Source of the DNA: Candidatus Eiseniibacteriota bacterium
Lineage (GTDB): Bacteria > Orphanbacterota > Orphanbacteria > Orphanbacterales > Orphanbacteraceae
DNA: 64,000 bases
Assembly (NCBI GenBank): GCA_029262235.1
Contig: JAJCZU010000002.1
Coordinates: forward strand, 1-64,000
Direction of reading: 5' to 3'
Below, piece after piece: positions 32,908 to 41,516 of this stretch. The notes under the pieces are model-generated. The model was given only the letters and a program-made list of their open reading frames with translations. It did not search any database and was not told the origin of the DNA. The position numbers and the translations under genes were made by a program. Positions within the stretch are counted from its first letter, which is position 1; every line of letters begins with the position of its first letter.

Positions 32908-34740
32908 GTGAGTTATCTCGTCCTCGCTCGAAAATGGCGCCCCCAGTCGTTCGCGGATCTCGTCGGGCAGGAGCACGTGGCCCGCACACTCGCGAACGCG
33001 ATCGACCAGGACCGCGTTGCCCATGCGTATCTCTTCGCGGGGCCGCGCGGCGTCGGCAAAACCACTTCCGCCCGCATTCTTGCCATGTGTCTCAACTGCG
33101 AAAAGGGCCCGACGGCGAAGCCGTGCGGGAAGTGCGAAGTGTGCGCCGACATCCAGAGCGGTCGCTCGCTCGACGTGATCGAAATCGACGGCGCGTCGAA
33201 CCGCGGCATCGACGAGATCCGTGACCTGCGCGAAAGTGTGCGCTACATGGCGAGCTCGGGCAAGCGCAAGGTCTACATCATCGATGAAGTGCACATGCTT
33301 ACCACGGAAGCGTTCAACGCGCTTCTGAAGACGCTCGAAGAGCCCCCGGCGCACGTCGTATTCGTATTCGCGACGACGCGCGCGACGAAAGTCCCCGCGA
33401 CCATTCTCTCCCGCACGATTCGGTTCGAGTTCCGGCGCATCACCACCGAAGACATCGTGAAGCGTCTGCAGACCGTGCTGAACGGCGAGGGGATGAAGGC
33501 CGACAAGAAGGCGCTTCATCTTGTTGCGCGAGCCGCGGACGGCGGCATGCGCGATGCGCTTTCATTATTAGAACAGGTGCGCTCGTACGGCGGCGACAAG
33601 CTCGAGGCGGCGCAGGTGGAAGAAGCGCTCGGACTCGTCGACGAAGAACTGCTCTTCGCGGTTTCGAGCGCGGCGCGCGACACGGATATTCCCGGCGTCA
33701 TGGACGCGATTCAGACGCTTGTCGAGAACGGCGGCGACCCGAGCGACTTTCTGCTCGCGCTCGAAGAGCACTTCCGGCATCTGCTGGTCGGGCGCGTTTC
33801 GAAGGACCCGGGGCGATTGATCGAATCGACGAACGAAACGATCGCGCGTTACAAGGAAGAGGCGAAAGCGTTCGATCCGGACGACCTCGTGCGCATGTTG
33901 AGCCTGCTCGGCGAAGGGGGGCGCGATCTTCGCAATTCACCGCGTCCCCGGCTCGTGCTCGAGATGCTGCTGCTTCGGCTCGTGCGTATGGAGTCGACGG
34001 TGTCGATCGGGAAGCTGCTGCATCAGCTCGAAACGGGGGGCGCGGTTTCCGATGCGCACTTCCGCGCGGAAACGCCGGGCGCTTCTTCGCCGGCATCTGC
34101 CGGTGCTTCTTCGCCGGCGCGCGGTGCCGGGAGCATACGTGCCACGCAAAGCGCGCCCGCAGGCAACACGCCCGCCCCGAACCAGGAAGCGCCGGCGACT
34201 CCGACCGCGAAGCCGGGGCCGAAGCCGAAACCGAAATCGAATGACGCGGGGAGTGACGCGCCAAAGGCCGAGCGCCTGCTCGCGACGCCCGCGACACCGG
34301 CCGAGCCGAAACGCGAGATCGCGACGCCGGTGCAGGATACTGAGCCCGCGCCGCTGACGGGGCAGGCGAAGGCGCCTGCGGGGCAGGCGAAGAAGGACGC
34401 GATCGACGGTCGCTGGCCCGACTTTCTCGGGCACCTCAGCACGGACAATCCGATGATCGCGTCGCTGCTGCACGGATCGATCGCGCACGAACGCGCGGGC
34501 GACCTCGTCGAGATCCTGTTCCCGCGCGATCAGATGTTCCAGAAGGACCAGGTGTTCGATCCGGCGAACGTGAGCGTTCTCGAAACGGTGTTCGAAAGTT
34601 TCTTCGCACGCAAAGTAAGCTTCAAGGGCAAGATCGGCGAACACGTCGGCGACGCGAATCATCTCCGCAAGGAGAAACTGAAACAGGACCCCCGTATCGA
34701 CCGCATTCTCGACATGCTGGACGGCGAGATCAGCGGTTAG
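32908..34740 (+). CDS. dnaX: DNA polymerase III subunit gamma/tau
   Basis: A 610-residue clamp-loader ATPase. The start is GTG 32908 (S-Y-L-V-L-A-R-K-W-R-P-Q-S-F is the usual N-terminus); an earlier in-frame start would lie within the SRP RNA gene. Walker A G-P-R-G-V-G-K-T is at 45-52, the zinc module includes C64, C73, C76 and C79, followed by Walker B I-I-D-E-V-H-M-L and sensor 1. A long Ala/Pro/Lys-rich linker (about 385-510) precedes a C-terminal domain of about 95 residues that would contact the polymerase. No A-rich slippery sequence was seen, so a separate gamma form by frameshifting is not supported. Heads the ybaB-recR run. Confidence 0.95.
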   Translation: MSYLVLARKWRPQSFADLVGQEHVARTLANAIDQDRVAHAYLFAGPRGVGKTTSARILAMCLNCEKGPTAKPCGKCEVCADIQSGRSLDVIEIDGASNRGIDEIRDLRESVRYMASSGKRKVYIIDEVHMLTTEAFNALLKTLEEPPAHVVFVFATTRATKVPATILSRTIRFEFRRITTEDIVKRLQTVLNGEGMKADKKALHLVARAADGGMRDALSLLEQVRSYGGDKLEAAQVEEALGLVDEELLFAVSSAARDTDIPGVMDAIQTLVENGGDPSDFLLALEEHFRHLLVGRVSKDPGRLIESTNETIARYKEEAKAFDPDDLVRMLSLLGEGGRDLRNSPRPRLVLEMLLLRLVRMESTVSIGKLLHQLETGGAVSDAHFRAETPGASSPASAGASSPARGAGSIRATQSAPAGNTPAPNQEAPATPTAKPGPKPKPKSNDAGSDAPKAERLLATPATPAEPKREIATPVQDTEPAPLTGQAKAPAGQAKKDAIDGRWPDFLGHLSTDNPMIASLLHGSIAHERAGDLVEILFPRDQMFQKDQVFDPANVSVLETVFESFFARKVSFKGKIGEHVGDANHLRKEKLKQDPRIDRILDMLDGEISG

Positions 34741-34759
34741 AGTTCGATAAGGAGACGAC

Positions 34760-35077
34760 ATGAAAGACATGATGGGCCTCATGAAGCAGGCGAAGCAGAT
34801 GCAGAGCAAGATGGCGAAGATCCAGGAGGAACTCGCCGAGCGCACGGTGGAGGCGACGGCCGGCGGCGGCGCCGTAAAGGTGATCGCCACGGGGAAGCAG
34901 GAGATCGTGGAAATCACGATCTCGCCTGAAGTCGTCGACTCGGACGACGTCGAAATGCTGCAGGATCTCGTGACGGCGGCCGTAAATGAAGCGCTCCGCG
35001 CCGCGGCAGACATGGCTCAGAAGGAAATGGCGAAAGTCACGGGCGGCCTCGGTGGCGGACTCGGCGGACTATTCTAA
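34760..35077 (+). CDS. ybaB: YbaB/EbfC family nucleoid-associated protein
   Basis: A 105-residue protein of the usual family length. M-K-Q-A-K-Q-M-Q-S-K-M-A-K-I-Q-E-E-L is the N-terminal helix, followed by the conserved three-stranded sheet (V-K-V-I-A-T-G-K-Q-E-I-V-E-I-T-I) and a glycine-rich tail. Homologues are DNA-binding dimers encoded between dnaX and recR, exactly as here. AAGGAGA precedes ATG 34760. Confidence 0.95.
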   Translation: MKDMMGLMKQAKQMQSKMAKIQEELAERTVEATAGGGAVKVIATGKQEIVEITISPEVVDSDDVEMLQDLVTAAVNEALRAAADMAQKEMAKVTGGLGGGLGGLF

Positions 35078-35082
35078 ACAAG

Positions 35083-35688
35083 ATGACTGTGTTTCAGGCA
35101 CCATCGCTCGAGAGCCTCGTCTCCGAGCTCACGAAACTCCCGGGAGTCGGGAAGAAGTCGGCGATGCGCATTGCGTTTCACCTGCTTCGCTCCCCGCGCG
35201 AGGAGGTCGACGCGCTCGCCGCGTATCTCGTGGACGTGAAGGAGAAGATCGACCTTTGCACGGTCTGCGGAAACTACACGGAGACCGAACCGTGTGAGCT
35301 CTGCAAAGATCCGCGCCGTGACGGCCGCATCATCTGCGTGGTCGAACAGCCGAGCGACGTATTTCTGATCGAATCGACAGGCGAGTTCCGGGGGCGCTAT
35401 CATGTGCTTCACGGCGCTCTCTCTCCGATCGAAGGGATCCGTCCCGAGTCGCTCAAAATCGGCGAACTCGTCGCGCGCCTGCAGGACGGTGAAGTACAGG
35501 AAGTCATTCTGGCGACGAACCCGACCGTCGAGGGAGACGCCACGGCCTTTTACATTGGCGAGACGATCAAGGAAAGGAATGTCAACGTGAGCAGAATCGC
35601 GCGTGGCATTCCGATGGGAGGGGAGCTCGAGTTCTCCGACCAACTGACACTCGCGCGCGCTCTGAAAGGGAGACGCGGCCTCGAATAA
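35083..35688 (+). CDS. recR: Recombination protein RecR
   Basis: A 201-residue protein of normal length. HhH region K-L-P-G-V-G-K-K-S-A, zinc finger C-T-V-C-G-N with E-P-C-E-L-C, then a Toprim domain with C-V-V-E-Q-P-S-D and A-T-N-P-T-V-E-G-D-A-T. RecR acts with RecO (and RecF) to load RecA on gapped DNA. It follows ybaB by 5 bp. Confidence 0.97.
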   Translation: MTVFQAPSLESLVSELTKLPGVGKKSAMRIAFHLLRSPREEVDALAAYLVDVKEKIDLCTVCGNYTETEPCELCKDPRRDGRIICVVEQPSDVFLIESTGEFRGRYHVLHGALSPIEGIRPESLKIGELVARLQDGEVQEVILATNPTVEGDATAFYIGETIKERNVNVSRIARGIPMGGELEFSDQLTLARALKGRRGLE

Positions 35689-35694
35689 CGCCGC

Positions 35695-36288
35695 ATGAAT
35701 CTACCTAACCAACTTACCGTGTCGCGCATCATCCTGAGCCCCGTGTTCATGGTTTTGCTGCTGAACGAGAGCTTCTGGTCGCGCTTCGCGGCACTGCTCG
35801 TTTTCATCATCGCCTCGCTGACCGACCTCTATGACGGCTACCTCGCGCGCAAAACCGGCGTCATCACGAACTTCGGCAAGTTCATGGATCCGCTGGCGGA
35901 CAAGCTGCTTGTCAGCATGGCGCTCATTTCGTTCATCGCCCTCGGCCTCGACTACATTATCGCGTGGATGGTCGTCTGCATCGTGGCGCGCGACTTCCTG
36001 ATCACGGGCCTCCGCACGGTGGCGGCGTATCGCGGGCTCGTGATTCCGGCCAGCGGCGCGGCGAAATGGAAGACCGTGCTGCAGATGGTGCTCATCATCG
36101 TGACGCAGGTGCACATTCTACTGCAGATGGCGCAGGTCAAATTCGGCACGCCGCTGCTCCTCATCGGCGAAGACGCGTTCGAACCTGTCATCCTCGGCAT
36201 TCTTATCGTGACTACATTGCAGACATTAGCGACGGGTCTCAGTTATCTTCTGTCGAACCGCGCATTCATCAAGCGGGTCATGAGCTGA
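35695..36288 (+). CDS. pgsA: CDP-diacylglycerol-glycerol-3-phosphate 3-phosphatidyltransferase
   Basis: A 197-residue integral membrane enzyme that makes phosphatidylglycerol phosphate. The CDP-alcohol phosphotransferase signature D-L-Y-D-G-Y-L-A-R, then G-K-F-M-D-P-L-A-D-K, is complete. About five hydrophobic helices. pgpA, the next gene, encodes the enzyme for the following step, so two successive steps of phosphatidylglycerol synthesis are adjacent. Confidence 0.95.
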   Translation: MNLPNQLTVSRIILSPVFMVLLLNESFWSRFAALLVFIIASLTDLYDGYLARKTGVITNFGKFMDPLADKLLVSMALISFIALGLDYIIAWMVVCIVARDFLITGLRTVAAYRGLVIPASGAAKWKTVLQMVLIIVTQVHILLQMAQVKFGTPLLLIGEDAFEPVILGILIVTTLQTLATGLSYLLSNRAFIKRVMS

Positions 36289-36315
36289 CGAAGCGGGCCG
36301 AACGAAAGCGAAGCG

Positions 36316-36816
36316 ATGCACGAACGACAGACGGAATCGTGGGGCGACCGCGTCACACGCTGGATTTACGCCGCCGGCCCCTCCGGACTCGCGCCGATCG
36401 CGCCGGGCACGTTCGGCACATTCACAGCCTGCATTCTGCTGGCGCTTCCCGGGCGCGTACCGGGCATTCCCGCGTGGTCGCTGCCGTTCGGGCTGATCGC
36501 ATTCGCCATCGTGCTGATCGTGGGCGTCTGGGCGTCGGCGAAAGCCGAAGTAATTCACGGCAAGGACCCGGGCATCGTCGTGATCGACGAAGTCGCGGGC
36601 ATGATCGTGACGATCCTCGCGCTCCCGAACTCAGGGCCGGCCCTGATCTTCGGCTTCTTCCTCTTTCGCGCCATGGACATCTTGAAACCATGGCCGGTGC
36701 GCAAGCTCGAAAGCCTGCCGCGCGGCTGGGGCGTGATGCTCGACGACGTGCTGGCGGGGGTGTACGCGAACGTGCTGCTCCGCGTGGCGCTCATGCTCTG
36801 GGAACGGGTGGCATGA
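36316..36816 (+). CDS. pgpA: Phosphatidylglycerophosphatase A
   Basis: A 166-residue membrane phosphatase converting phosphatidylglycerol phosphate to phosphatidylglycerol. Family motifs P-I-A-P-G-T-F-G-T, D-P-G-I-V-V-I-D-E-V-A-G and F-R-x-x-D-I-L-K-P-W-P are present. Its stop overlaps the cinA start (ATGA). Confidence 0.95.
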   Translation: MHERQTESWGDRVTRWIYAAGPSGLAPIAPGTFGTFTACILLALPGRVPGIPAWSLPFGLIAFAIVLIVGVWASAKAEVIHGKDPGIVVIDEVAGMIVTILALPNSGPALIFGFFLFRAMDILKPWPVRKLESLPRGWGVMLDDVLAGVYANVLLRVALMLWERVA

Positions 36817-38081
36817 CGACCTCTCCGAGGCCGATCACAACGGCCGCGGTCATTACGATCGGCGACGAGATTCTGTCGGGGCAGACCGTCGACACGAACT
36901 TTACCTATCTGGCGAAGGCGCTGCACTCGGCGGGCGTGATCGTCAACTCCCACCTGACGATTACGGACGAGGAAGAACGGATCGTCGAGGCGATCGCGCG
37001 GGAGTCTTCGCGCGTGGACCTCATCGTGACGACCGGCGGACTCGGGATCACGAGCGACGACTGCACGCGCCCGGCGCTGGCCCGGCTCACGGGGCGCGAC
37101 CTCGTGAGCGATCCGGAGCTCCTCGGCGAAATCGAGGTTTTCTTTCGCGACCGTAAAATCCGGATGCCCGCGATGAACGCCGCGCAGGCGGCCCTCCCCG
37201 AAGGCGCTCAAAAGATCATGAACCGGGCCGGCCTGGCGCCCGGCATCCATATCACATGGAACGATTGCGAGATCCTGTCGTTCCCCGGCGTTCCGGGCGA
37301 ACTGCGGGCGCTGACCAGAGACGGTCTGCTCCCGCTCGTCGAGGCGCGGAACGGCCCGGCCGAGGTGCTGCTCGAGCGCTCGCTCAGCACCTGGGGGAAG
37401 GGCGAATCCCAGGTCGCCCGCGCTCTCCAGGGCTGGGAACGCGCGAACCCGGATATCAAGATCGCGTATCTTCCCGAATCGCGCGGCGTGACGCTCCGGA
37501 TTCGGGCGCGGAGGCCCTCCCGCCCCGTTTCATCGCAAGATCTGGACCTCGCGGCCCGTGACATCGCCGACCAGCTCGGCGACCTCGTGTATTCGACCCG
37601 GAACGAGGAACTCGACGAAGTCGTCGGTTATCTGCTGATCCTCTATAAGAAAACAGTGGCAACGGCCGAATCGTTGACTGGGGGGCGGCTTGCGGACTAC
37701 CTGACCTCCCGTGGCGGAAGCAGCCGGTATTTTCGAGGCGGTTTCGTCCCGTATCAGGCCGAAGCGAAGGTGCGTGACCTCGGCGTTCCGCGCGAGCTGA
37801 TCGAAGCACACGGCACCGTATCGCACGAAGTCGCGCGGGCTATGGCCGAGGCGGCGCGCATGCGTACGGGCGCGGATTACGGAATCTCGCTCACGGGCGT
37901 TGCCGGGCCCGAAGCGATCGAGGGGAAGCCGGTCGGTCTCGTCTACTGCGCCCTGGCGTCCTCGCAGGGGACGGACGTGCGCGACTGGAATCTTCCGGGC
38001 GATCGAAATCGAATCAAGGACCGCGCCGCACGAGGCGCGATCAATCAATTGCGTCTGGCGCTCATCAGGGCGGGAGGGTAG
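36813..38081 (+). CDS. cinA: CinA-like protein (COG1058 domain plus nicotinamide-nucleotide amidase domain)
   Basis: A 422-residue two-domain protein. The N-terminal MoCF-like part has I-T-I-G-D-E-I-L-S-G-Q-T-V-D-T-N and T-T-G-G-L-G-I-T-S-D-D. The C-terminal PncC part has A-E-S-L-T-G-G-R-L and the G-V-A-G-P region. In characterised homologues it repairs pyridine nucleotides by deamidating NMN and hydrolysing ADP-ribose-type compounds. Translationally coupled to pgpA by ATGA, and followed by thpR after 5 bp. Clustering of cinA, thpR and recA is common in bacteria, and recA lies 2.3 kb downstream. Confidence 0.94.
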   Translation: MTTSPRPITTAAVITIGDEILSGQTVDTNFTYLAKALHSAGVIVNSHLTITDEEERIVEAIARESSRVDLIVTTGGLGITSDDCTRPALARLTGRDLVSDPELLGEIEVFFRDRKIRMPAMNAAQAALPEGAQKIMNRAGLAPGIHITWNDCEILSFPGVPGELRALTRDGLLPLVEARNGPAEVLLERSLSTWGKGESQVARALQGWERANPDIKIAYLPESRGVTLRIRARRPSRPVSSQDLDLAARDIADQLGDLVYSTRNEELDEVVGYLLILYKKTVATAESLTGGRLADYLTSRGGSSRYFRGGFVPYQAEAKVRDLGVPRELIEAHGTVSHEVARAMAEAARMRTGADYGISLTGVAGPEAIEGKPVGLVYCALASSQGTDVRDWNLPGDRNRIKDRAARGAINQLRLALIRAGG

Positions 38082-38086
38082 GGGGC

Positions 38087-38647
38087 GTGCGGCTTTTCTT
38101 CGCAGTCGGACTCGGCGAGAGCGCCTTCGAAGGGGTTGCACCCGTCGTCGAGCGTATCCCCGGCCGGGATCTGCTTGCCGTGCGCTGGGTTCGTCCCGCC
38201 ACGTATCACATGACGATCCGCTTTCTCGGCGACATCGAAGAAGAGAACCTCGCGGCGCTCGAATCTGCCGGGGAGCGCGCTTCGCGCCGCGTGAATCCGT
38301 TTACGGCCTCGCTGGGCGCTCCCGGCGTCTTTCCCGACCGCGAAAATCCCAAAGTGCTCTGGTTCGGTCTGAAGGAAGGGGCGGACGGGATTCTCGCGCT
38401 GGCCACGGCCGTAAACGGCGAACTCGCCCTTGCGCTGGCGCTCCCGGACGAAGAGAAGTTTCACCCGCACGTTACGATCGGGCGCACGAAGTCCCCGCTG
38501 GATGCCGGCGCCACGCACGATTTCATGATGCTGCCGGGGCCCGCCGTTTCGTGGGCCGTGAGCGAACTGCAGCTGGTCGAGAGTGAAATGACTAACGAGG
38601 GGCCGCGCTATCGGGTGCGGAAGGCGTTTCCCCTGGCCCCCGCTTGA
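38087..38647 (+). CDS. thpR: RNA 2',3'-cyclic phosphodiesterase (2H family)
   Basis: A 186-residue 2H phosphoesterase with both catalytic H-x-T motifs, Y-H-M-T-I-R-F-L-G near residue 41 and H-P-H-V-T-I-G-R near residue 126. It hydrolyses 2',3'-cyclic phosphate RNA ends and was earlier called 2'-5' RNA ligase. GTG 38087 is 5 bp after the cinA stop. The 3' end overlaps the opposing lipoprotein gene by 56 bp. Confidence 0.94.
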   Translation: MRLFFAVGLGESAFEGVAPVVERIPGRDLLAVRWVRPATYHMTIRFLGDIEEENLAALESAGERASRRVNPFTASLGAPGVFPDRENPKVLWFGLKEGADGILALATAVNGELALALALPDEEKFHPHVTIGRTKSPLDAGATHDFMMLPGPAVSWAVSELQLVESEMTNEGPRYRVRKAFPLAPA

Positions 38648-39167
38648 TTCTCGCCCGGATGCTGTCCGCCATCACCTTCGCCTGAAATCCCATGGGATCT
38701 TCTTCCGTCATGATGTGATGCGACATCAGGAAGACGCCGAATTTCACGAACGAGTCGTGCGTCAGCGAATCGATCTTGCCCGCCTCGTACAGCGCGTGAT
38801 GCTCCGACGCGATCGGCTTCAGGCCGCTTACGATCATGCGGATGTTGTTGTAGACCTGCTCCTTGCGTTCTTTCCGGATCCTCTCGATGAGCAATTCGTA
38901 CTTCGCCAGCAGCCGCTCCCCCTCATGCCCGGTCGTGAGCTTCACGGCCTTCTCAGGATTGATCGTGGTCGGCACCGGTCCCACGCGTTTCGGTGCGGGG
39001 GTGTTCTCGTCCCCGGCAGCCGTTGCCGCCCCGGCACTCGTTGCCGCGTCGGGCGCCGGCTGTGTGGCCTCCGTGGCGCCGGGCTCAGGCGCGCTCTCGT
39101 TCGCGTCGCGGCATCCCGCGGCTGCGCTCACGATCAGCAGGCAGATGATGATCCATGGATTACGCAT
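38592..39167 (-). CDS. Lipoprotein of unknown function
   Basis: A 191-residue protein. The signal peptide ends S-A-A-A-G-C19, a lipobox. An Ala/Pro/Thr-rich linker (about 20-65) precedes a helical domain with K-Y-E-L-L-I-E-R-I-R-K-E-R and F-M-S-H-H-I-M-T-E-E-D-P-M. No known family recognised. The C-terminus overlaps thpR by 56 bp in antiparallel fashion; codon use looks normal for the window, and the lipobox supports a real gene. Function unknown. Confidence 0.75.
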   Translation of the reverse strand: MRNPWIIICLLIVSAAAGCRDANESAPEPGATEATQPAPDAATSAGAATAAGDENTPAPKRVGPVPTTINPEKAVKLTTGHEGERLLAKYELLIERIRKERKEQVYNNIRMIVSGLKPIASEHHALYEAGKIDSLTHDSFVKFGVFLMSHHIMTEEDPMGFQAKVMADSIRARIKRGPGETPSAPDSAAPR

Positions 39168-39195
39168 GCGCCGAATCTAACAAACATGGGGGCAT

Positions 39196-39229
39196 AAAAA
39201 AAAGGGCGATCCCGAAGGACCGCCCTTTT
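39196..39229 (-). terminator. Rho-independent terminator of the dockerin-like gene
   Basis: Stem AAAAGGGCG / CGCCCTTTT with an inner CC/GG pair. On the minus strand it is followed by eight T residues, 20 nt after the stop at 39250. Confidence 0.92.
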
Positions 39230-39249
39230 CTCGCAGAGTCGATTGCTGT

Positions 39250-39915
39250 TTACGGGCAGGCGCCGAGAACAGCGGCCGGAACCACGTCACCCGCGCACGA
39301 AGCGCCGGCATTCAGGTCCGGAAGATACTGGAACGTGTCGAAGAAGTTCACGTTGCCGTCGCAGGTCAGGTCACCGCAATAGCCGGTGCCCGCATTGAGC
39401 TGCGGAAGGTAGATGAACGTATCGAAGAAGTTGATACCGCCGTTGCCGTTGAAGTCCGTGGACTTCATGCAGACCGACGTCGTGTCGCTGCAGAGCACGA
39501 CTTCCGGAGCCGCGCATTCGGCAGTGACGGACCACTGCAGTTCGAGACGACCGCAGCCGCCGCCCTGGAGTTTGAATTCCGCGGCACCGTTGGCGTTCGT
39601 CGTGGCGTTCAGCGTGAGGGCGCCGGCGGCGCTTCCACAAAGGAACATGCCGTTGGCGGCATCGGCCGTGGCCGAGACGTCAAGGCGAACATCGCAGGTA
39701 TCGAGCGGATCGCCGAGAGCGTTGTTGACCGTAACACGAATACACAGCGTGTCTTTCGTGCCGCCCGGGCTCCAGATACCATCGGCATCGGCGCACGAGG
39801 CACCCTTGATTTCAAACAGGCAGACCGAGTTGGCCGGCGACGGAAGAGTAGCTTGAGCGGAACCGGCGACCAGCATACATGCAGCTGCCACCAGCAGGAA
39901 CGAAAGCTTCCTCAT
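39250..39915 (-). CDS. Secreted protein with C-terminal dockerin-like repeat pair
   Basis: A 221-residue protein. ATG 39915 follows AAGGAGG. Sec signal M-R-K-L-S-F-L-L-V-A-A-A, cleavage near S-A-Q-A. The middle is a cysteine-rich beta domain (about 30-155). The end holds two EF-hand-like loops, D-F-N-G-N-G-G-I-N-F-F-D and D-L-T-C-D-G-N-V-N-F-F-D, each followed by T-F-x-Y-L-P-x-L-N-A-G, spaced as in type I dockerins. Dockerins bind cohesins with calcium. Cohesin-like modules occur in the proteins at 55084 and 57459. A binding partner is inferred and not shown. Confidence 0.8.
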   Translation of the reverse strand: MRKLSFLLVAAACMLVAGSAQATLPSPANSVCLFEIKGASCADADGIWSPGGTKDTLCIRVTVNNALGDPLDTCDVRLDVSATADAANGMFLCGSAAGALTLNATTNANGAAEFKLQGGGCGRLELQWSVTAECAAPEVVLCSDTTSVCMKSTDFNGNGGINFFDTFIYLPQLNAGTGYCGDLTCDGNVNFFDTFQYLPDLNAGASCAGDVVPAAVLGACP

Positions 39916-39938
39916 GAAATGAATCCTCCTTACGGGTA

Positions 39939-39986
39939 GGTTACCCCAAAACAAGTGTTGTCTGGCTGGCTCCATTCGGGGTAACC
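39939..39986. promoter_or_regulatory. 9-bp perfect inverted repeat upstream of the dockerin-like gene
   Basis: GGTTACCCC (39939-39947) and GGGGTAACC (39978-39986) separated by 30 bp, immediately upstream of the ribosome binding site. It could be an operator or a leader hairpin. Confidence 0.45.
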
Positions 39987-40310
39987 ACTGCCCCACGCCT
40001 CGCCTGTTCACTGGGAGAGCGAACGGGGTCGGCAGAGCCAGAATGTGTCCACTAGCGTGCCATTCTCCGATAAACGTCGGACCATGCAGCGCCTTCACGC
40101 ATCACGTTCCGAGCCTCACTAGCCCTAGTGGGAGAATGGTCACAATTCAGTGGGAGCAACGTGATTGTAACATCTTATACGGACCGGGTCCACCCGTTTT
40201 GGACGCGGGATGGACACTTTCTATCCGCATGACGAATATTTTCCAGATATCTTGATTCTAGCAGAAATCGCGGGGTAATGCCGAAAATCGCCACTCTCGG
40301 CCCGGACCTC
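39987..40310. other. Intergenic region between the dockerin-like gene and recA
   Basis: No gene seen. Contains the small palindrome CACTAGCCCTAGTG (40117-40130) and an AT-richer stretch near 40230-40275. No recognisable LexA box of the E. coli or Bacillus type. Confidence 0.5.
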
Positions 40311-40339
40311 TTGGTGTTCGGTACCCCTCCTGCTATAAT
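40311..40339 (+). promoter_or_regulatory. recA promoter
   Basis: TTGGTG (40311-40316), a 17-bp spacer and a perfect TATAAT (40334-40339), 58 bp before the recA ATG. Confidence 0.7.
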
Positions 40340-40397
40340 CCGGCCGATTCTTGGGGCTTGTCTAGGGTGGATGACGTCAAGAAAGGAATCAACAGGA

Positions 40398-41516
40398 ATG
40401 GCCAGGACGAGCAAGCCGAAAGCGCCGAAAAAGACCATGGGGTACGGGGAAGACCCGAAAACCCTCGCTTCCACGCTTTCGCAGATTGAAAAGCAGTACG
40501 GCAAGGGATCCATCATGCGTCTCGGTGATGGATCGATTAAACAGAAAGTGGACGTGATCCCGACGGGGTCGCTTTCGCTCGATATCGCACTCGGCGCCGG
40601 CGGTATGCCGCGAGGCCGCATATGCGAAATCTACGGTCCCGAGTCCTCGGGCAAGACGACGCTGATCCTGCATATAATTGCAGAGGCGCAGCGGCGCGGC
40701 GGGATGGCCGCGTTCATCGACGCGGAACATGCCCTCGATCCGGTCTACGCGCGCGCTCTCGGTGTCGACATCGACGCGCTGCTCGTATCGCAGCCCGACA
40801 ACGGCGAGCAGGCGCTCGAAATCGCGGAGATGCTCGTGCGCTCCGGTTCGATCGACGTCGTCGCCATCGACTCGGTGGCGGCGCTCGTGCCGCGCGCGGA
40901 GATCGAAGGCGAAATGGGCGACTCGCACGTCGGACTGCAGGCCCGGCTCATGAGCCAGGCGCTGCGCAAACTGACGGGCATCACTTCGAAGTCCAAAACG
41001 TCCATCATTTTTTCGAATCAGATCCGGCTCAAAATCGGCGTCATGTTCGGGAATCCCGAAACGACGACCGGTGGAAACGCGCTCAAGTTCTATTCGTCCG
41101 TGCGCCTCGATATCCGGCGAATCGCGTCGATCAAGAACGGCGATCAGATTGTCGGCAACCGCACGAAGGTGAAGGTCGTCAAGAACAAGATCGCGCCGCC
41201 TTTCCGTCTGGCCGAATTCGACATCATGTACGGCGAGGGCATTTCGCGTGAAGGCGACCTCGTCGATCTCGGCGTCGAACACGAAATCATCGCGAAGTCC
41301 GGTACGTGGCTTTCGTACGGTGAAGAACGAATCGGCCAGGGCCGTGAGAACGCGAAGCGTTTCCTGCGCGACTATCCCGAAGTCGCGGCGAACATCGAGC
41401 GGATGATCCGTGAAAAGGTGGGACTCGACGAAAGTCCCGAGGCGTCTGCAACAGAGGCGCCCGCAAAAGAGGCGGACAAGCCAGCCGATGAGCCAGTTAC
41501 AGCCAAGGACGAGTGA
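40398..41516 (+). CDS. recA: Recombinase RecA
   Basis: A 372-residue recombinase that forms filaments on single-stranded DNA. Walker [10 protein letters not shown] at 80-88, [23 protein letters not shown], and loop L2 with [13 protein letters not shown]. The C-terminal tail is Glu/Ala/Lys-rich, as is common. ATG 40398 matches the usual RecA N-terminus. The 3' end overlaps alaS by 29 bp. Confidence 0.98.
   Translation: MARTSKPKAPKKTMGYGEDPKTLASTLSQIEKQYGKGSIMRLGDGSIKQKVDVIPTGSLSLDIALGAGGMPRGRICEIYGPESSGKTTLILHIIAEAQRRGGMAAFIDAEHALDPVYARALGVDIDALLVSQPDNGEQALEIAEMLVRSGSIDVVAIDSVAALVPRAEIEGEMGDSHVGLQARLMSQALRKLTGITSKSKTSIIFSNQIRLKIGVMFGNPETTTGGNALKFYSSVRLDIRRIASIKNGDQIVGNRTKVKVVKNKIAPPFRLAEFDIMYGEGISREGDLVDLGVEHEIIAKSGTWLSYGEERIGQGRENAKRFLRDYPEVAANIERMIREKVGLDESPEASATEAPAKEADKPADEPVTAKDE

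Noticed and set aside
33900-34400. Programmed frameshift in dnaX making the gamma form
   Set aside because: No A-rich slippery heptamer with a downstream hairpin was seen in the linker region.
40261-40397. SOS (LexA) box in front of recA
   Set aside because: Neither CTGT-N8-ACAG nor a Bacillus-type GAAC-N4-GTTC was found. A lineage-specific operator cannot be excluded.
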